Shown: positions 8,601 through 16,132 of the stretch, piece after piece
How the letters are laid out: every line of letters starts with the position of its first letter
Position numbering within the stretch: position 1 is the first letter of the stretch
Assembly (NCBI GenBank): GCA_021324815.1
Contig: JAJPIJ010000003.1
Coordinates: forward strand, 1 to 62,131
Direction: 5' to 3'
DNA length: 62,131 nt
Source: Gammaproteobacteria bacterium
GTDB lineage: Bacteria; Pseudomonadota; Gammaproteobacteria; JAJPIJ01
The notes under the pieces: model-generated
The model's input: only the letters and a program-made list of their open reading frames with translations
Told to the model about the DNA's origin: nothing
The model's database searches: none
Translations under genes and position numbers: made by a program

Positions 8601-9366
8601 TCTGCGAATCCTGCTGCCGGCCTTCATCGCCGGCCTGCTGGTGCTGGCGACGCACGTCCCGCTGGGCCGGCAGGTGCTCGCGCGCGGCATCATCTTCATC
8701 GATCTGGCCATCGCCCAGGTGGCCGGTTTGGGGGTGATCGTGGCCGACGGCCTCGGCTGGGAGCCGCAGGGCTGGCGGGTGCAGGTCGCGGCCTGCGCCG
8801 CGGCGATCGCCGGCGCGCTCGCGCTGACGTGGACCGAGAGGCGCTGGCCGGAGGTGCAGGAGGCGATGATCGGCGTGCTGTTCGTACTGGCCGCCAGCGT
8901 CGAGCTTCTGCTGCTGGCCGACAATCCCCACGGCGGGGAGCACCTGAAGGATCTGCTTGTGGGGCAGATCCTGTGGGTGACGCCCGGGAGCCTCATCCCC
9001 GTCGCGATCCTGTACGGCCTGGTGCTCGCCCTCTGGTTCACTGCGGGGCGCAGGATGGGGCAGATTGGCTTTTATCTGCTGTTCGCCGTCGTCGTCACCC
9101 AGTCGGTGCAACTGGTCGGCATCTATCTGGTGTTCGCCAGCCTGATCGTTCCCGCCCTGGCCGCGCGCCGGTTCCAGCGGGAATGGCAACTGCCCATCGC
9201 CTACCTGATCGGGGTCCTGGGCTATTTATGCGGGCTGGTCGCTTCGACGTTGTTTGATTTGCCCACCGGCGCCGTCATCGTCTGCAGCCTGGTCGGCGTG
9301 TTTCTGCTCACCGTGCTGCCGGCGAACGGCATGGTGGCGAAAAGCCGGGGCGGGTTTGATGACTAG
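8581..9366 (+). CDS. znuB: ZnuB-type metal ABC transporter permease
   Basis: The 261-residue integral membrane protein has about eight hydrophobic segments and the ABC-3 family layout. It includes the acidic/His-bearing LADNPHGGEHLKDLLVGQILWV loop and the QSVQLVGIYLVFASLIVPALAA segment typical of ZnuB/MntB permeases. The start ATG at 8581 lies inside znuA in another frame, a 20-base overlap. It would form the channel for the ZnuA-like protein, but no ATPase (ZnuC) gene lies before or after it. Downstream is a convergent His-rich gene, whose end overlaps by 4 bases. Confidence 0.88.
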   Translation: MTLPSLDLRILLPAFIAGLLVLATHVPLGRQVLARGIIFIDLAIAQVAGLGVIVADGLGWEPQGWRVQVAACAAAIAGALALTWTERRWPEVQEAMIGVLFVLAASVELLLLADNPHGGEHLKDLLVGQILWVTPGSLIPVAILYGLVLALWFTAGRRMGQIGFYLLFAVVVTQSVQLVGIYLVFASLIVPALAARRFQREWQLPIAYLIGVLGYLCGLVASTLFDLPTGAVIVCSLVGVFLLTVLPANGMVAKSRGGFDD

Positions 9367-9809
9367 CCGCCGTACGGAGTAGGCGGCACCGGCGCGACGT
9401 GTTGCCAGGGCACGTCACAACTGGCTACGTAGGGATAATAGGCCCGCGTCGTGGGGCAGTAATACCAGTAGCCCGGCTGCTGCTGGATGTAGACGGGCGG
9501 CGATTGCTCCATGTAGAACGGCTGGTAACCGTAACCATAACCATAGTCGTAGTAGGGATAGGGTCCCCACAAGAAGGGATCGCCAAAGAAGGCGCCGAAG
9601 AAAACGTGATCGTGGAAATGATGATGAAAGTGATGGAAACCGCCGTGGCCATGGAAACCATCACCGTGACCGTGGAAGCCGCCATGCCCGGAAAAACCGC
9701 CGTGGCCGGAGAAGCCACCGCCGCCGAAACCGCCATGCGCCTGGGCTGCGCCATTCACGCCGCCGAGCAGAACTGCGGCGGCCATACATACCGGTGCGAA
9801 TTTCCTCAT
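9363..9809 (-). CDS. Secreted His/Gly-rich protein, possible metal buffer
   Basis: The 148 residues begin with a signal peptide (MRKFAPVCMAAAVLLGG...AQA). A glycine-histidine repeat region follows at about residues 25-62, with several SGHGGF/HGHG units and then a HHFHHHFHDH tract. The C-terminal half is Tyr/Pro-rich and ends with a Cys pair in a WYYCPTTRAYYPYVASC segment, a motif I recall from many beta/gammaproteobacterial exported proteins of unknown role. GGAGG precedes the ATG at 9809. It is convergent with znuB. The dense histidines next to zinc uptake genes suggest periplasmic metal binding; this is inference. Confidence 0.75.
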   Translation of the reverse strand: MRKFAPVCMAAAVLLGGVNGAAQAHGGFGGGGFSGHGGFSGHGGFHGHGDGFHGHGGFHHFHHHFHDHVFFGAFFGDPFLWGPYPYYDYGYGYGYQPFYMEQSPPVYIQQQPGYWYYCPTTRAYYPYVASCDVPWQHVAPVPPTPYGG

Positions 9810-9922
9810 GGCCGCATCCTCCGGTCGTCAAAGAGCGGATCCTCTTTTCGGTATAGACAGCCAATGACGAATAAATATTCACCCCGGCAGACTTAACGCC
9901 CCCTTAATGCACGGGCGGCCGT

Positions 9923-10064
9923 TCAGGTTCCCTCGCGCAGAAGGCCGGCGAGAATCATGAGCTCCTCCGCGTTCAGGTTGGAGATCACCCAGTAATTCAT
10001 CCCCTGCCGGGACCAGTGGATGATGTTGTAGCCGTCCCGGGTCTCGCTGCGCTGCGGCCCGTCG
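9923..10064 (-). pseudogene. Remnant of an anti-sigma factor (C-terminal tail only)
   Basis: The last 45-50 codons of a minus-strand frame read GYNIIHWSRQGMNYWVISNLNAEEL before the stop. This strongly resembles the extracytoplasmic tail of membrane anti-sigma factors of the GYNxxxW..DGMxYWAVSDLNxxEL type. The zinc-finger and membrane parts are missing: going upstream, the frame runs straight into the antisense of a cupredoxin remnant near 10065. No start or ribosome site belongs to it. It is therefore a truncated gene rather than an expressed small protein. Confidence 0.7.
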
Positions 10065-10067
10065 GCG

Positions 10068-10265
10068 TTGCCGGCCGGCACCAAGGTCACCTGGATCAAC
10101 CACGACGACACCCCGCACATGGTGGTGAGCGCCGACAGGCGCTTTGCCTCCTCACCGGCGCTCGACACCGGGGATCAATATTCCCATGTCTTCGACAACC
10201 CCGGCAGCTACGAGTACTTCTGTTCCCTGCATCCCAAGATGGTCGGCCGCATCATCGTCAACTGA
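10068..10265 (+). pseudogene. Remnant of a plastocyanin-like cupredoxin (C-terminal part only)
   Basis: The frame encodes AGTKVTWINHDDTPHMVV, then a loop, then YEYFCSLHPKMVGRIIVN. These are the copper-site half of small blue copper proteins (His ligand in DDTPH; Cys, His and Met ligands in YFCSLHPKM). The signal peptide and first beta strands that should precede them are absent. The sequence upstream of about 10068 instead belongs to the anti-sigma remnant on the other strand. A TTG at 10068 could formally start it, but no ribosome site or export signal exists, so I call it a 5'-truncated pseudogene. Confidence 0.7.
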
Positions 10266-10309
10266 CACGCGCGTTTTCAATGAATGACTGTTCAAAAGCG
10301 ACAGCCGAT

Positions 10310-10336
10310 AAAAAAGGGGGGCGTCAGCCCCCCTTT
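10310..10336 (-). terminator. Rho-independent terminator of the Lys/Glu-rich small gene
   Basis: A perfect 10-base stem (AAAGGGGGGC, 10313-10322, pairing with GCCCCCCTTT, 10327-10336) encloses a GTCA loop. On the minus strand the stem runs into a six-T run (10310-10315). It lies 20 bases past the stop codon at 10356. It may also stop any plus-strand read-through from the cupredoxin remnant. Confidence 0.9.
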
Positions 10337-10355
10337 CACAACAACCACCAAGACC

Positions 10356-10586
10356 TTACTTGTTGCCCTGATCTTCACCCTTGTCTTCGGCCTTTTCCTC
10401 AGCCTTGCCTTCTTCCTTGCCTTTGGCCTTGCCCTTATTGGACTTGGCGACGCAAGCCTTCTCCTTCGCACTCCAATGCTGGCCCTTCTCGCATTTGTGC
10501 TTGCCTTCCGCCGCGATGACACCCGCACTGGTGGTGGCCAGGAACAGGCCGGTTACGACCGCAATGATTAGGTTACGAAAAGTCAT
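10356..10586 (-). CDS. Small exported Lys/Glu-rich protein with a Cys pair
   Basis: The protein has 76 residues. A clear signal peptide (TFRNLIIAVVTGLFLATTSAGVIAA) is followed by a short CEKGQHWSAKEKAC segment with two cysteines 13 apart. A low-complexity tail alternating Lys, Gly and Glu/Asp follows (KGKAKGKEEGKAEEKAEDKGED). AAGGA lies about 8 bases before the ATG at 10586, and a strong terminator follows, so it is probably a real single-gene transcript. I do not recognise a named family. The charged, disordered tail would be exported; its function is unknown. Confidence 0.7.
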   Translation of the reverse strand: MTFRNLIIAVVTGLFLATTSAGVIAAEGKHKCEKGQHWSAKEKACVAKSNKGKAKGKEEGKAEEKAEDKGEDQGNK

Positions 10587-10858
10587 AAATTGATTTCCTT
10601 CCATGTTCAAAGAATGTGACACAATCATCATCCAGCAAAACCCGCCGGACTCGCGACCATATTGACACAAACCCGGGAGAAAATATGAAGATTAACTATA
10701 TTTAATTCTGGCGGGCGCAGGGTTGAACATAGGCTGAACCGCTTCACATTCACACTCCGATGTCCGTGTCCCTCGAAACAGATGCAGCCGCCGACAGGAG
10801 TGGCGCAAGATCCCCATACGCGGATGACCATTTCCAGATGGATGATTGGTTTTGGGGT
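10587..10858. other. Intergenic stretch between the small exported gene and tRNA-Phe
   Basis: I see no credible gene in these 272 bases; open frames here are short and lack ribosome sites. It must hold the promoter of the minus-strand small gene, and it lies at the 3' side of tRNA-Phe. No duplicate of the tRNA 3' end (an attR) was found nearby by eye, so there is no sign of an integrated element. Confidence 0.5.
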
Positions 10859-10934
<76 letters not shown>

Positions 10935-10957
10935 ATGGCGGGCGAAAAAGAGCGGCT

Positions 10958-10986
10958 ATTAAAGCGATGAGCGCGTGAGCCGTCAA
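10958..10986 (-). promoter_or_regulatory. Sigma-70 promoter of tRNA-Phe
   Basis: On the minus strand TTGACG (10981-10986) is followed by a 17-base spacer and TTTAAT (10958-10963). It is placed so that transcription would start about 15 bases before the mature tRNA 5' end. Confidence 0.65.
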
Positions 10987-11009
10987 GGTGCAAGTTGCGG
11001 AAATCGTTC

Positions 11010-11060
11010 ACCCTTCGACAGGCCTGTCCTGAGCGATGTCGAGGGGCTCGGGGCGAATGG
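11010..11060. repeat. REP-like palindromic intergenic element
   Basis: CCCTTCGACA at 11011-11020 pairs with TGTCGAGGGG at 11037-11046 (one wobble), and a further GGGGCGAATGG tail follows. The wording CCTTCGACAGG...CTGAGC...TGTCGAGGGG matches a palindromic repeat that is scattered between genes in many proteobacterial genomes. Only one copy is seen in this window. Confidence 0.6.
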
Positions 11061-11094
11061 TTGTTCCCATCGGGACATTTTTCAGAAATGAGGC

Positions 11095-11367
11095 TTACTG
11101 GGAGGGCGGGACGTAGCCCTCGGGCTTGGTGGAGCCAGCGCCGAAGAAGAATTTCTCCATCTCTTCTTCCAGAAACTTTCGCGCCTTGGGTTCGTAGGGC
11201 GTCAGCCGGTATTCATTGATGAGCGTGGTCTGGTGGCCGAGCCACTGCTTCCAAGCCTCCTGCGACACGTTCTCGAAGATGCGCTGGCCGAGCGGGCCCG
11301 GGTAGGGCGGCATCTTGAGCCCCTCCGCCTTCCGTCCGAGCTTGACGCAATTCACCATCCGGGTCAC
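11095..11367 (-). CDS. yggX: Fe(2+)-trafficking protein YggX
   Basis: YggX is a small cytoplasmic protein linked to iron-sulfur cluster protection and MutY function. The 90 residues start MTRMVNCVKLGR with Cys7, the standard opening, and contain PYPGPLGQRIFENVSQEAWKQWL and the conserved LTPYEPKARKFLEEEM end. The start is a GTG at 11367 preceded by GAGAGGA; the typical ATG is replaced, and an internal ATG three codons later exists. It follows mutY by 22 bases on the same strand, the conserved gammaproteobacterial pair. Confidence 0.96.
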   Translation of the reverse strand: MTRMVNCVKLGRKAEGLKMPPYPGPLGQRIFENVSQEAWKQWLGHQTTLINEYRLTPYEPKARKFLEEEMEKFFFGAGSTKPEGYVPPSQ

Positions 11368-11389
11368 GGGCACGTCCTCTCTAGGAATG

Positions 11390-12433
11390 TCATAGCGCCG
11401 CGAGCAGCCGCTTGATAGGCGAGGCGACGCCCACCGGCAATTCATCATTGTTGTTATACCAAATGCCCTGACGGGCCGCCATCACGCCCAAACGGCCCCT
11501 GACCCGCCGGCATTCGGCGTGGATGTCGAGATGGAAGTGCGTGAAGCTGTGGCGGAAGGGCGGCAGCGTGCCCGCAGGCTCGGTCTCCACGCCCAGATGT
11601 TTCCGACACCAGTGGATTTCATCATCCGGCCCGGGGATTTCCGGGAAGCTCCACAGTCCGCCCCAGATGCCGTCCGCCGGACGGCGTTGCAGCCACACCC
11701 GGTTTTGCGCGTCGCGCAGAATGAGGAAGCGTGTACGTTTGACGGGTAGCCGGTGCCTGGGTTTGGCCGTCGGATACGCCTCCGGGTTGCCGGCAAGATG
11801 AGCGCGGCAGTCCGCGCGCAGCGGGCAATGCATGCAATCGGGCCGCCGGCGGGTGCAGACGGTGGCGCCCAAATCCATGATGGCTTGCGTGTAGTGGGAG
11901 ACGCGGCGGTGAGGGAGGTGTTTTTCCGCCAGCCGCCAGAGTTTTTGTTCGATCCTGCCGTCGCCGGGATAACCGCGCAGCGCGTGATAGCGCGTCAGCA
12001 CGCGCCTGACGTTGCCGTCGAGAATGGGATGCCGGAGATCATAGGTCAGCGCGAGGATGGCGCCCGCCGTGGAGCGGCCGATGCCGGGCAGCGCGCGCAG
12101 TGTTTCCAAATCGCGCGGCCAGCGGCCGCCATGCTTGCGCGCGATTTCCCGCGCGCAGCGGTGCAGGTTGCGCGCGCGGGCGTAGTAGCCGAGCCCGGCC
12201 CACAGCTTCAGCACCTCATCGAGCGGCGCCGCGGCGAGCGCATGGACGTCGGGGAAGCGCTTCACGAAGCGCCGGTAGTAGGGAATGACGGTGGCCACCT
12301 GCGTCTGCTGGAGCATGATCTCCGAGAGCCAGACGCGGTAGGGATCGCCGGTGTGTTGCCAGGGCAGATCGTGGCGGCCGTGACGGCGATGCCAGCGCAG
12401 CAACCGCGCGTCGATTGACTGATTACGGGCCAT
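11390..12433 (-). CDS. mutY: A/G-specific adenine glycosylase MutY
   Basis: MutY removes adenine mispaired with 8-oxoguanine. The 347 residues show the catalytic glutamate in LSEIMLQQTQV (Glu38) and the helix-hairpin-helix GPD motif LPGIGRSTAGA. The catalytic Asp139 lies in LDGNVRRV. The [4Fe-4S] ligands are Cys193, 200, 203 and 209 (C-x6-C-x2-C-x5-C). The C-terminal NUDIX-like domain (RFLILRDAQNRVWLQRRPADGIWGG) recognises 8-oxoG. The gene overlaps the upstream SRPBCC gene by 11 bases and precedes yggX, so the three are probably co-transcribed. Confidence 0.98.
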   Translation of the reverse strand: MARNQSIDARLLRWHRRHGRHDLPWQHTGDPYRVWLSEIMLQQTQVATVIPYYRRFVKRFPDVHALAAAPLDEVLKLWAGLGYYARARNLHRCAREIARKHGGRWPRDLETLRALPGIGRSTAGAILALTYDLRHPILDGNVRRVLTRYHALRGYPGDGRIEQKLWRLAEKHLPHRRVSHYTQAIMDLGATVCTRRRPDCMHCPLRADCRAHLAGNPEAYPTAKPRHRLPVKRTRFLILRDAQNRVWLQRRPADGIWGGLWSFPEIPGPDDEIHWCRKHLGVETEPAGTLPPFRHSFTHFHLDIHAECRRVRGRLGVMAARQGIWYNNNDELPVGVASPIKRLLAAL

Positions 12434-12980
12434 GAGCGGAGAGGGCCTCCAGATGATCCATCGCCGTCAGCGATTCATCCATCATGAGTTTTTTCATGAT
12501 GCTGGTGCCGATGATCGGCGGGATGAAAAACGAGGGCGTCTTGATGGATTCGAAGTAGACCCGGGTCTGGTTTCCCGGCAGGGCTTCGAAGTGCCAGCGG
12601 GTGACGCCGGAGCGGAAGTCGCTCTCGGCGGGCACGATGGTGTTTTCGAGGTCGCCGTTGACGAGTTCGGTCGCCTCCTCGACCAGCACCGCCTTGAAGC
12701 AGATCATGGCGATGCAGCGCTGCGCGACCATGCGGGTTTTGTGGTGATGGGCGTCGTGCGTGGCGAGCAGCGTGCTTTCGGTCAGCACGTCGTTCAGCCG
12801 GGTCAGGTGATTATAGTCGGTCAGCAGCCGTCGTAATTCAGCCTGCGGGGAGTTCAGCACAGCGTCGATCTCGACGGTGTATTCGCCATCGTGCTCGTAG
12901 ACCGTGGAAAAGCGCACCTGTTTGGCGGCCGCGGTCAACGGCACCCAGAGCAGCACAACGGCCAGCAGCACCCGCCGCAT
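12423..12980 (-). CDS. Exported SRPBCC (START/Coq10-like) family protein
   Basis: The 185-residue protein has a signal peptide (RRVLLAVVLLWVPLTAAA-KQ). A SRPBCC ligand-binding fold follows, of the polyketide cyclase/aromatase type: EIDAVLNSPQAELRRLLTDYNHLTRLNDVLTES at the start, and a C-terminal amphipathic helix IIGTSIMKKLMMDESLTAMDHLEALS. Such proteins hold hydrophobic ligands in a cavity; the ligand here is unknown. The ATG at 12980 shares its A with the TGA of the AsmA-like gene (TGATG), so translation is coupled. Its position between AsmA and mutY suggests an envelope lipid-related job by association only. Confidence 0.8.
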   Translation of the reverse strand: MRRVLLAVVLLWVPLTAAAKQVRFSTVYEHDGEYTVEIDAVLNSPQAELRRLLTDYNHLTRLNDVLTESTLLATHDAHHHKTRMVAQRCIAMICFKAVLVEEATELVNGDLENTIVPAESDFRSGVTRWHFEALPGNQTRVYFESIKTPSFFIPPIIGTSIMKKLMMDESLTAMDHLEALSAHGP

Positions 12981-15706
12981 CAAAAGTTGAGAAGTTTTTT
13001 CAGGCTCTTCTGCACGGCGTCGCCACCGGAGGTGCCGCCACTCTTGCTGTCCTGCGTGGCGCCCGGCGCGGAGCCGGAGCTGTCCGGTGTCAGGCCGGGG
13101 ATCGGCACGGGCAGCACCTTGCCCAGTTGCTTTTTGACCTCCTTTTCCGCCCTGGCCTTGACGATGCCGGCGAAGTCGGGCGCGAAGCTCGGATCGCTGA
13201 ACGTGCCGCTGACCTTCATCGGCACCGTGAGCCCGGAAAGGTCAGCCAGCTCCTTGCCGCCCTGGCCCTCGGCGGTCGCCACCACGTTCACGTTCAGCAG
13301 GTAATCGATCGTCTCGTTGACCAGATTGGCGCTGCCCTTGCCGTCCACGCGCAGGAGCGGCGACTTGGCGGCGAGGTCATTATTTTGCACCACGCCGTTG
13401 ACGATCTTGTAGGTGCCCTTGAGTTCGCTGAAGTCCGTTTCCTCGTTCGGATCGACATGGCCGATGAAGCCGGTCTGCGCCTTGCGCAGGAACTTGCCGA
13501 TGTTGAAACCCTTGACGGCGCCGTTCAGGAACGCGAAGTCGCCCTGGCCGTTCAGGTTCTGCCTGATGGCATTGGTGTCGGCGCCGTGGGAAGTGGCCTG
13601 CAAGGTGAAATTGCCCTTGCCGCGCAGCTTGGACTTGCCGTTGAGGTCCTTGAGCAGCGGCTCGGCGGAAATCCCCTTCAGCACGTGATCAAGGTTCAGC
13701 GCCGGTTCCTTGCCCCTGGCGTCGATCAGCACCCTGCCCTGGTAGGTGCCCTCGTAGAGACTGGCGGCGATGGGATTCATGGCGATGTCGCCGTCGCGGG
13801 CGTTGATGCTGATCTTGACGTTGCTCATCCTGACGTTCCGGATGATGAACTGGCCGATGCTGGCGTCGCCCTTGAGCTTCAATTTGCGCAGCAGGTCGAC
13901 CGGCAGCGGCGTGGCCGCGGCCGGCGCCGCCGCCGCGTCCTTCCCGCTGGCCGCCGTGCCAGCTGCCGCCGCCGGCCTGGCGGCCTCGCCCTCCGGCGGG
14001 CGCGGCGGCAGATAGCGATCGGCGTTGATGCTGTCGACGTCGAGCTTGAAGCTCAGGCCCGGATTGCTGAACTCCGTCACCGCGAGATCGCCGTTGATGT
14101 GGCTGCCGTCCAGCGTCAGCTTCATCCCGTTCAGGCTCAGGTCCTGTTTGGTGCCGGTGAACGCGGTGTCCACCGCCACCTGCGTCAGCGCCTTCGGATC
14201 CGCCATCACCGGCAGCGTGACGTTGAGATTTTGCAACAACTGGCGCAGGTCGAACGCGGCCACGCTGAGCGCGCCGTTGTATTTCGGCGCCTTCCTGATG
14301 TCACTGGCGCTCACCCTGCCCCTGGCGTTCAAGCCCAGCCCCTGCACGCTGAGCTCACTCATGCCGAGCGTTTCCTTGTCCATGTCCACGTCCGCCTGCG
14401 TGCTGATCTTGATGTCATTGGCGCCCTTCGGCAGCTGGCCGCCGGAGGCCGTCGCCGACAGGGTCACCGGCTCCAGCTTGAAATGCTGGGCGGTGCCGCT
14501 CACGGCGGCGGCGGCGTTGAGATTCTTGATGTCGACCGCGGGCGCGGGCTGGCCGTAGGTCTTGAGCAGCGCCGTCACGTCCGCGCTCTGCACCGTGAAC
14601 CGGCCGCTGACCGAGGACTTGTCTCTGGCCTCGATATTTTTCGCCTGCAAGGCGCCCTTCACCTCCGTGCCGGTGGTGGAGAGCGTGAGATCGGAGAGCT
14701 GGATGCTGCCGGCCTGCATGTCGGCGTCAAGCACGGTGCTGATCTTGAGCGGCGCAGCGCCCTCCGGCGCGGGCCTGCCCGTCAGCACGCTGACCAGCCC
14801 GGGACCATTCTTGCTGTCGACGGACAACTTGCCGCTCACGGCCGGCTTGTCGGAGTGGATGTTTTTCGCGCTCACGTTGCCGCGGATCTCGCTGTTGAGC
14901 GCCGTGAGCACCAGATCGGGCAGGTTGGCCGTGCCGTTCTTCATGTCGAGGTCAAGGGAGGTCGTGAGCTTGAGATCGGAGGAACCGCCGGGGACGGCCT
15001 TGCCCCTGAGCTTGCCGCTCACTTCCAACGGCTTGATCGTGTACTTTTGCTCGTCGGGCCTGACCGCGAGCTTGCCCTCGATCTTGACATCGCCCGCCAG
15101 GTTCTTCTCCGGCGCGTCGAAGCTGCCGGAAATCGAGAACGGGATCGGCTCGGTCAGCGACAGTTCGCCGGTCTTCAGGTTCACGTCCTTGAGCGCGTAT
15201 TTTTGGCCCTTCTGCCGGTCATCCCAGGACAGCGCGGCGTTTTCCACGTCCACGCCGCTTAAGACCAGCGCCGAGATTTTGGATTTGCCGCTCGACGGCC
15301 GGGACAGCAGGTCGTCGAGATTGGTCTTGCCCTCCTTGTTTTTGGCGAGATTGATCTGCGCCCGGTCGATGACCACGGTGTCCAGCAGCACGGCCTGTTT
15401 GAGAAGCAGCGGCAGCAGTTGCAGGCGCACGGCCACCTTCTCGGCGCTGAACATGGGCCGATCGCCGAATCCCTGCGCGTTGCCCACCGCGATCCGGCCG
15501 GTGCTGACGCCAAGCCACGGATAGAAGGTGAGTTTCAGATCCCCCTCCAGCGAGAGCTTGCGGCCGGTGGCCTTCTCCGCCTGCTCGGCGATCTCGCCCT
15601 TGTAGTCGTTGGGGTTGAAGTAGCGCGGCAGCAGCACCACCGCCGCCGCCACCACGACGACGACAATCAGGATCAGGAAGAAAAGCAGTTTGAATAGCGT
15701 CTTCAT
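12980..15706 (-). CDS. AsmA-family envelope protein
   Basis: The 908-residue protein has an N-terminal membrane anchor (residues 5-27). The AsmA N-domain follows (NPNDYKGEIAEQAEKATGRKLSLEGDLKL and YPWLGVSTGRIAVGN), and the C-terminal AsmA_2 region includes GKGSANLVNETIDYLLNV. In between are three similar blocks of about 50 residues at roughly 247-295, 322-371 and 434-482, each with a D-x-D-M start and an SGxxSV-type end. AsmA-like proteins are repeating beta-groove proteins thought to carry phospholipids between the inner and outer membranes. GGAGG precedes the ATG at 15706. It is first in a minus-strand operon with the SRPBCC gene, mutY and yggX. Confidence 0.93.
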   Translation of the reverse strand: MKTLFKLLFFLILIVVVVVAAAVVLLPRYFNPNDYKGEIAEQAEKATGRKLSLEGDLKLTFYPWLGVSTGRIAVGNAQGFGDRPMFSAEKVAVRLQLLPLLLKQAVLLDTVVIDRAQINLAKNKEGKTNLDDLLSRPSSGKSKISALVLSGVDVENAALSWDDRQKGQKYALKDVNLKTGELSLTEPIPFSISGSFDAPEKNLAGDVKIEGKLAVRPDEQKYTIKPLEVSGKLRGKAVPGGSSDLKLTTSLDLDMKNGTANLPDLVLTALNSEIRGNVSAKNIHSDKPAVSGKLSVDSKNGPGLVSVLTGRPAPEGAAPLKISTVLDADMQAGSIQLSDLTLSTTGTEVKGALQAKNIEARDKSSVSGRFTVQSADVTALLKTYGQPAPAVDIKNLNAAAAVSGTAQHFKLEPVTLSATASGGQLPKGANDIKISTQADVDMDKETLGMSELSVQGLGLNARGRVSASDIRKAPKYNGALSVAAFDLRQLLQNLNVTLPVMADPKALTQVAVDTAFTGTKQDLSLNGMKLTLDGSHINGDLAVTEFSNPGLSFKLDVDSINADRYLPPRPPEGEAARPAAAAGTAASGKDAAAAPAAATPLPVDLLRKLKLKGDASIGQFIIRNVRMSNVKISINARDGDIAMNPIAASLYEGTYQGRVLIDARGKEPALNLDHVLKGISAEPLLKDLNGKSKLRGKGNFTLQATSHGADTNAIRQNLNGQGDFAFLNGAVKGFNIGKFLRKAQTGFIGHVDPNEETDFSELKGTYKIVNGVVQNNDLAAKSPLLRVDGKGSANLVNETIDYLLNVNVVATAEGQGGKELADLSGLTVPMKVSGTFSDPSFAPDFAGIVKARAEKEVKKQLGKVLPVPIPGLTPDSSGSAPGATQDSKSGGTSGGDAVQKSLKKLLNF

Positions 15707-15731
15707 GTGCGCCGCCTCCTGCTCATGAAAA

Positions 15732-16100
15732 TCAATTTTTATACTCGCCCGCGCGGCGGGCATCACCGCGCACTCGTGCGGCCGGATAGCGTTTCTCGTT
15801 CAGCGCCATTTTACTCCCGGCCGCTTTCATCAAGTCCACGCCCAGCTTGTCGGCGAGGCGCACGAGGTAAATCAGCACGTCCGCCAGTTCCTGGCCGACG
15901 GCCTCCAGCTTCTCCGCCGGCAGCTGACGGCTCTGCTCGGGCGTCAGCCACTGGAAGTGCTCGACCAGCTCCGCCGCCTCCGCGATCAGGGCCATCGCCA
16001 GGTTCTTGGGCGTGTGGAACTGATCCCAGTCGCGCGCCGCGGCGAAGTCGGCGAGCTTCCGCCGCAACGCCTCCAGCTGATCCACTTCTTCCTTTTGCAT
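15732..16100 (-). CDS. MazG-like nucleotide pyrophosphohydrolase
   Basis: The 122-residue all-alpha protein matches the MazG-like/RS21-C6 (dCTPase-like) group. The metal-binding helices appear as LIAEAAELVEHFQW (E-x2-E) and QELADVLIYLVRLADKLGVDL (E-x2-D). It would hydrolyse a non-canonical or surplus dNTP to the monophosphate and pyrophosphate. I chose the ATG at 16100 with GGGA upstream; a GTG at 16109 would add three residues. The gap to the AsmA gene is only 25 bases, and argH lies upstream on the same strand. Confidence 0.88.
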   Translation of the reverse strand: MQKEEVDQLEALRRKLADFAAARDWDQFHTPKNLAMALIAEAAELVEHFQWLTPEQSRQLPAEKLEAVGQELADVLIYLVRLADKLGVDLMKAAGSKMALNEKRYPAARVRGDARRAGEYKN

Positions 16101-16132
16101 TTGTCCCACGCCCGCCGTTGGAGTTCAGGGTT

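Noticed and set aside
9923-10168. A single 81-residue minus-strand protein from 10168
   Set aside because: Its first 35 residues are antisense to the cupredoxin remnant; only the tail resembles an anti-sigma factor.
11011-11110. Short frame with RQACPERCRGARGEW near tRNA-Phe
   Set aside because: It is the translation of a palindromic repeat, a known source of false proteins.
13127-15262. Long antisense open frame opposite the AsmA-like gene
   Set aside because: Same reason: a GC-driven shadow with Arg/His/Val-rich composition and no recognisable domain.
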